Shown piece after piece: positions 22,001-26,520 of a DNA stretch of 26,520 nucleotides. Within the stretch, counting starts at the first letter, position 1; each line of letters begins with the position of its first letter. Origin of the DNA: Dissophora ornata (taxonomy: Eukaryota; Mortierellomycota; Mortierellomycetes; Mortierellales; Mortierellaceae); contig MU617024.1 in the NCBI GenBank assembly GCA_025201705.1, forward strand, positions 1-26,520, in the 5' to 3' direction. Below the pieces are notes generated by a model, which saw nothing but the letters and a program-made list of their open reading frames with translations, did not search any database and was not told the origin of the DNA. The translations under genes were made by a program, and so were the position numbers.

Positions 22001-22630
22001 CTCCTGTTCTGCAGAGTTCCTTTCATTGTCGTTGCCCTTGGTATCCTGATATGAGTCGCCCTCATCAGCTGTCCGCGAGCCAGTCTCGCCCTGCTGATCT
22101 TTGCTGTCATCAATGGCATCCTTGGTGAATACACTCTTGTTGACGCGCTTTGTCTCGTGGTCGACAGTTGCTCTTCGCGTGGCGTGAATAAGGCTCTGTG
22201 CTGTTGACAGGAACGAATGTTCGAGGTAGACAGGGACATGGTGTTCGATGCGGCATTGGCGGATCGCATCTAGTAGCAGTGCACCCTCGGGCAGGTCAGC
22301 CTCGATGGTCTTCAGGTCAGCACCAGGGTAGGGTGCGAAAGAAAACCGGATTCTTATTGCATGTGGCACCTTCTCGAGTGCCATCTGCCGAGGGTCCATG
22401 GATGGCGAATTATTGTTTCCTGCTGCGAGAATGAGATGCTCCGCTGTGATTCCTGTCCACTGGCGAAGGAACTGTAGTGCGCGCAAAGAAGTGCTGAGAG
22501 TGGTGGGAGCGCAAGACAGGGAGGTTTGGAGAAGAACTACGTTCTACCGCGTTAAAAGAAGAGCACGCTTTCAGACATGATCACGTCCTATCTTTACGTT
22601 GTCCCTCTTCACAGGACCCACAGTACCCAT
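19028..22630 (-). CDS. FERRY3: FERRY3 (C12orf4) homologue with an inserted UBA-like domain
   Basis: In mammals this protein is a subunit of the FERRY complex, a Rab5 effector that couples early endosomes to mRNA and ribosomes. Exons 22630-22598, 22543-21923, 21826-21678, 21602-21533, 21440-20895, 20789-20356, 20273-19960 and 19872-19028 join to 1003 residues, against about 550 in human. Family blocks: AYHTLVHSP with a coiled coil (about 222-267), KYQEFILELYTIYKRRK, DESFTVVLG...THNLRL (about 644-662), LYGQNLTGLVQLVNV, LHFDSIEKQLEAF, then GDVVLTRHSNLPMIHVVFHL (about 760-779), GLRNIIRTAHRYEITMLSLP and VVQFLLPKGTSDEMFRAF near the end. About 280 residues (363-643) separate blocks that are adjacent in the human protein. 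This insertion holds a UBA-like motif at about 444-488 (ILEMGFDIEQAKGAL...DHAINLLLEQP), split by an intron. Intron 4 is GC-AG. The 11-residue first exon is the least certain part. Confidence 0.88.
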
Positions 22631-22954
22631 GCGCCCATGATGACTCTAGTGGCCCAGAATGAGCTTTCAGCATGCTCTTGATTCTGCTGATCTGATTGCG
22701 GAGCCCCACAGACAGGCTGAGGCAGCACGAGTCGTTAGAAAGGGCCACGTGCAATTACAGAGGGCCGAATATCGCTCCTTATTTGCAACCGCGACTTCAC
22801 CCCACTTGGCAGCTCCCAGTCATCGTTGGACGGGGGCATTGTGCGGTGCACGTACAGAGCGAAAAGGTCCCTCATTCTATTTTTTTTTGGCTAACTCTCT
22901 TCCACCTTGAATCCGACCTCTTCTTCCGCCACTCCACCTAATCCCTCTCCCGCC
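22631..22954. promoter_or_regulatory. Bidirectional promoter between FERRY3 and RABL6 homologues
   Basis: Only 324 bp separate the two divergent start codons, so both promoters must share this DNA. The RABL6 side is C/T-rich just before a CCGCCATGG start context. No clear TATA box is seen on either strand. Co-regulation is inferred. Confidence 0.6.
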
Positions 22955-25900
22955 ATGGTAACCAGATCGAGGCAGAGATCTCATGCATGGTGCTCCGCCT
23001 TCCATGCTCCTGTCCCTGAACCTCTTTCCTTTGATTCTCATGCTCGCAAGTAGTTTCAAAAATTGTGGCCGTTCAACAGCTCGTCGCAGCAGAGCGGCCC
23101 TCCTCAGACACACGAGCCTCACGACCATGGCATCTCGACAAAAGTCAAGCCCATCCATGCCTCTTTCAACAAGGGTGTCCCACTTAATAGTACGTGCACC
23201 AGCCTACAATCGACAGCAAGAAATAGCTTGTGCAGGCTAATGTCGAAAGCTAACTGCATCGTATTGGAACAACACCTCTCTCCTTCCGTCTCTCTAGTGA
23301 AGATCGTCATCCGCGGTGATATCAGAACAGGAAAAACTTCAGTCTGTACGTCCTCCTCACGATCACACAGGGAACCACAACTGCAGGGAAGACAAAGAGC
23401 ACAGACCAATCACTCTCTAACTTTCTGTGTTCATTGTTTTTGTTTGTTTTGCTAGTCGAACGATTGCAGGGGCTACCCTTCCGGAACGAACACGAGTACA
23501 AGACAACGGATCAGATCCAGGTTGCCAACATCCCATGGCAGTACCCGCGTAAGAAAATGACAACAACGCAACGCCCAATTGCTGTTCATGGCTGTTTCCT
23601 GATCCTGACCTAGTGTGATAAAGCAACACAGGGCAAACTTTGTGCTATTTTTAAGGTTCTCGACTGGGGCATGGAATTATGATGACAACTTCCGCGGTCT
23701 TCAACGGCAGCTACTTGCTCTCGTATGCGCCTCTGTCTATTTCAACTTTGACCAACAATAAGCACTGAACTCTGAGGAGGATCAAGCACTACAGGAATCA
23801 TCATCAATTGAGTCTCTAGAGCAGAGCAACGGATCGACACATCACGCGAATCGACCATCTTTCTGATCAGCGCCCTTTATCCTGTGAATTAGATACCAAG
23901 GATATTATCAAGGTCGAAGTTTGGGATGTGGTCGACAAAGGCATCCAATCTGCAGAGCTGAAGGCTTTAAACAACGGTGTAGCGCTCAAGATCGACAACA
24001 ACACCCGTAAGGCGCGAACAATATCCGTCAAGTTTTATATGAACGGCTCTGATTGTCTCATCTAATTTTGAATCCTCGCTCTCTCTCTCTCTCTCTCTCC
24101 CTTGCACACCCTCGACGTTGCAGCAACATCCCCCACAAAGGCAAACTCGGCGCTAGAAATCGAAAGAGTGCCTCACGCAGCGTTCGCACTCGACGCCTCA
24201 ACAATCGATGTCTACCGGAATACTGATGGAGTCATTCTGATGTATGATATTTCAAAACTTTGGACGTTTGAATACGCCGCCAGAGCCCTAGACGAGATTC
24301 CAATCAATATGCCTGTCCTGATTCTGGTACGCCAACATCGAATGCTCTTAACACGTAAAGAATACTTAGAAATGTTGCTCGCTCATTTAGCCGGTCAGCT
24401 AATATTACTTTATCTCTCTATCACAGAGCAATTTCACAGACGACAGCCACCCAAGACCTATAGTAGCGAATGAGCAGCTGGAGACGCTTGTCAGGGAACA
24501 CAATGATGCTCGTCGCAAGCACCCCTGCGCTCCAGCAAATCTGATTAGGCACTTGGAGACCAGTATGAAGACAGGACTTGGACTCAAAGAGATCCACGAA
24601 AGCTTCGGTATCCCGTTCCTGAACGTTCTGGTAACGACAGTGCTTTCTTGCGCATTGATTTGTAGAATGTTGTCTATCTGACCGCAGCCTTCACATACAG
24701 ATTTGCTTACTCCCCCTTTCTCGCTTTCTTCGTAGAGGGAGACGCATAGAAAACAGTTTGAACAAAAGACAGATGAGATCGAGGAGCTTTTGAAAGCGTT
24801 AAACGGGCATGCGCAAGAACGCTCACGACGCTCTATTCAGCAGCTAAAGCAACAGCAACACCCACAACCACAGACAGCTGGCTCTGCAGCTCAGCCATTG
24901 TCCCCAAAAGACGTGACCTCCCCTAGAAAGCCGTTCATGTCCGCACCGATCCAGACCACAGGGCCACGCATCAGTCCGATCCCTCAAACTTCATCACCGA
25001 CTTCCCCAGCTAGGAAAACAAGGAATGATCACATCAATGTCCAAATCATTAGTCCGACGCCAGTTTCTGCCCAGACCCCTGCAGTGTTGTTCGACTTTAA
25101 TTCCGGCAAATTAGAAGAAGAATTTTTTAACAGCATTGAGTTGGATCCTGCTGCTGCCGCTGCACGGAGTGCTGCTGATGAAGAACAGGGAGATAGACAT
25201 ACATCATTATCGCCCATAACTTCTGCCGAGCAATCACTAGCAGAGGACGATGATGGAGCCGATATTGACCGCAACCCTATGGTCGCAGGGGACGAAGACA
25301 TTGGACCCGATTCAAGGGACGAGCTCGCAGATGCGAATCCGCACCAAACACAGACACAGGAGCCCACCTGGATCCCCGGTCAAGTGGATATGGAATTGAT
25401 GAGTCGTCATATGGTCCAGGGTTATGAGGAGACGCACTTGGAAGAGATTCAGGATGCTGATGAGAACGAGTATTCTTACAACAATGCAGCCAGCGAGGTA
25501 GCCGGTGAGGTAGCCGAAGATAGTGAGACCTCGACTGGAGAGAGTATCTCTCCCCTTCGCTACAACACCCAACAGGACTCTGATGTCGAGAGCCAATCCG
25601 ATTTCCCGATTGCCTCTGCCATGTACTACGAGCACGAGCCATCAGCCTTTGTGCAGGACGACAACGACGACTCCTTGAGCAAGGTTATGAACGCTTCGGT
25701 CTTGGCGAGCTACGAAGAGATCGCAGAGGATGGTCGGCGCGAGAATCCTTGGGATAGTACTGGAAATCTTTTGCGGGACGTTGCTTTACCCACAGCTCCA
25801 ACCAAGGACACTTATAGCGAGGACGAAGACCAAGAGGAGCAGCAAGTGAAGGACGACAAAAACGGGGACTCGTCACCTGTGATGACAACGCAATCGAATG

Positions 25901-26142
25901 GAATGGGTGACCTGAGCTCCAGGAAGAAAGCTGTCGATGTCAATACGAATCTGCCGTCCGCTGACACGTCCAGTGCTACTGCTGAAGAGCCCAGCCCTGC
26001 AGTGACGGTTAGCACAGAGGGCAGCGGTGTTGATATCGAAGACAACGAGGATGATGACGAGGAAACTAGTCGGACAGCAACTACGGGCGAGAAGAAGAAG
26101 ACGAAGAAGAAGGGCAAGAAGAAGGGTAAGAAGAACAAATGA
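22955..26142 (+). CDS. RABL6: RABL6-type Rab-like GTPase (RABL6/PARF family)
   Basis: Atypical Rab-like small GTPase with a long disordered tail. In humans RABL6 is linked to cell proliferation; its fungal role is unknown. Exons 22955-22957, 23054-23189, 23298-23345, 23456-23548, 23893-24006, 24124-24326, 24427-24630 and 24736-26142 join to 735 residues, close to the human length (about 730). P-loop Gly53-Thr60 (RGDIRTGKTSV), then RLQGLPF, IKVEVWDVVDKG (about 99-110), GVILMYDISKLWTFEY, a degenerate NKxD region (ILSNFTDD, about 197-205), ETSMKTGLGLKEIHE (about 243-257) and FGIPFLNVLRET. The tail is acidic, keeps the short motif NPMVAG (about 447-452) that I recall from the animal protein, and ends in a Lys-rich stretch (EKKKTKKKGKKKGKKNK). 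In this model exon 1 contains only the ATG. Intron 4 (344 nt) is much longer than the others. Confidence 0.93.
24078..24099. repeat. CT microsatellite in a RABL6 intron
   Basis: About eleven CT units just upstream of the acceptor at 24123. They also serve as the pyrimidine tract of that 3' splice site, so length variation could affect splicing. Confidence 0.85.
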
Positions 26143-26176
26143 GCGAGATATCGGGTGCCATGAAGAGCCGTAATAT

Positions 26177-26182
26177 AATAAA
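26177..26182 (+). terminator. Polyadenylation signal of the RABL6 gene
   Basis: AATAAA 35 nt downstream of the RABL6 stop codon. Confidence 0.6.
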
Positions 26183-26241
26183 ATGGTAGAACCACGCGTT
26201 GCGTCCGTGGCAACGTCTCATGCCTTAATTGCATACAAAAT

Positions 26242-26520
26242 CTATAACGCGCCAGAATGCTTTTTACACTTGCATAACATTATATTGAAGAGATTTATTA
26301 TCAAGTTGTGAGTGTCAACAATGTACGGCGTCGAGGTCGAATGGATCAGGCACCAGGATCGTCCGGTCATTCGAGTGTAGCGGGTAAACGGTGTCGCTCG
26401 CAAAAAGATCGTGGAACAAGAGTGATTAGCATTGAAGTCCTTTTTATTGCTATCCATTTCTTTTCGATCACATTGCGACTTACCCTTTCGCTGGATATAG
26501 CTATCAGGCACCAAGATCGT
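26242..26520 (-). CDS. Partial 3' end of a repeated gene of unknown function (copy B)
   Basis: The tail of a gene entering from the right edge. Spliced at 26483-26397, one frame gives TVYPLHSNDRTILVPDPFD and stops at 26317-26315, with a minus-strand AATAAA at 26299-26294 close behind. This parallels copy A at the left edge. Read without splicing, another frame is open from the edge to 26242, including the 3-nt indel in frame. The spliced frame meets stops just upstream of the intron unless another acceptor is used there. I cannot settle the frame and do not recognise the family. Confidence 0.3.
   Translation of the reverse strand, partial: TILVPDSYIQRKGKSQCDRKEMDSNKKDFNANHSCSTIFLRATPFTRYTRMTGRSWCLIHSTSTPYIVDTHNLIINLFNIMLCKCKKHSGAL
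26335..26520 (-). repeat. Dispersed repeat, copy B (inverted partner of 1-155)
   Basis: On the minus strand, 26493-26335 aligns with 1-155 across the same donor (26483), branch-like sequence and acceptor (26397), giving an 87-nt intron-like segment against 84 nt in copy A. Beyond the shared part, 26520-26503 carries an 18-mer (acgatcttggtgcctgat) that recurs with one change at 26362-26345 and exactly at 129-146 in copy A, so the unit is partly repeated in tandem. Confidence 0.85.

Noticed and set aside
23549..23892. Possible extra exon within the 344-nt RABL6 intron (a frame reading LNSEEDQALQESSSIESLEQ)
   Set aside because: It ends in TGA with no usable donor. Direct joining of 23548 to 23893 gives the family sequence IPWQYPHTKDIIKVEVWDVV.

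Overview
The window looks like nuclear DNA of an early-diverging filamentous fungus, most plausibly Mortierellomycotina or a near relative. This is inferred from gene content and intron style, not from a search. Genes are multi-exon with short introns (mostly 55-115 nt, GTAAGT/GTATGT-type donors, CTAAC/CTGAC-like branch points, AG acceptors). Several products (a C12orf4/FERRY3 homologue and a RABL6-type GTPase) are, as far as I recall, typical of animals and early-diverging fungi and missing from the model yeasts, while the vezatin/Inp2-type and Abp1 proteins also fit a fungus.

Layout. (1) 1-170: the tail of a repeated gene, a member of a dispersed family whose second copy lies inverted at the other end (26242-26520). 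(2) 779-2218 (-): an intronless secreted type I phosphodiesterase / alkaline-phosphatase-superfamily enzyme with a TATA box. (3) 4386-6689 (-): a three-repeat MYB transcription factor in four exons. (4) 6690-10404: a long gene-poor stretch with low-complexity DNA and no gene I can defend. (5) 10405-13617 (+): a vezatin/Inp2-type membrane protein. (6) 13799-15131 (-): an M20 metallopeptidase / acetylornithine-deacetylase-like enzyme, convergent with the vezatin gene. (7) 15948-18861 (+): an Abp1/drebrin-like actin-binding protein (ADF-H, charged coiled coil, two SH3 domains), divergent from the M20 gene. (8) 19028-22630 (-): a FERRY3 (C12orf4) homologue in eight exons carrying a large insertion with a UBA-like domain. 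(9) 22955-26142 (+): a RABL6-type Rab-like GTPase in eight exons, divergent from FERRY3 over a 324-bp shared promoter.

How they may work together. Four of the seven complete genes belong to families acting in cortical actin, organelle inheritance or endosomal traffic. Vezatin/Inp2 links peroxisomes or membranes to myosin, Abp1 links actin patches to endocytosis, FERRY3 belongs to a Rab5 effector complex in mammals, and RABL6 is a Rab-like GTPase. The head-to-head FERRY3-RABL6 pair is the most suggestive arrangement. Co-regulation is inference.

Limits. Exon borders were read by eye from splice motifs, reading-frame closure and remembered family alignments. Every model closes to a whole number of codons, but two junctions in the vezatin gene are weak. 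No tRNA, rRNA, CRISPR array, transposase or bacterial-type operon was seen.
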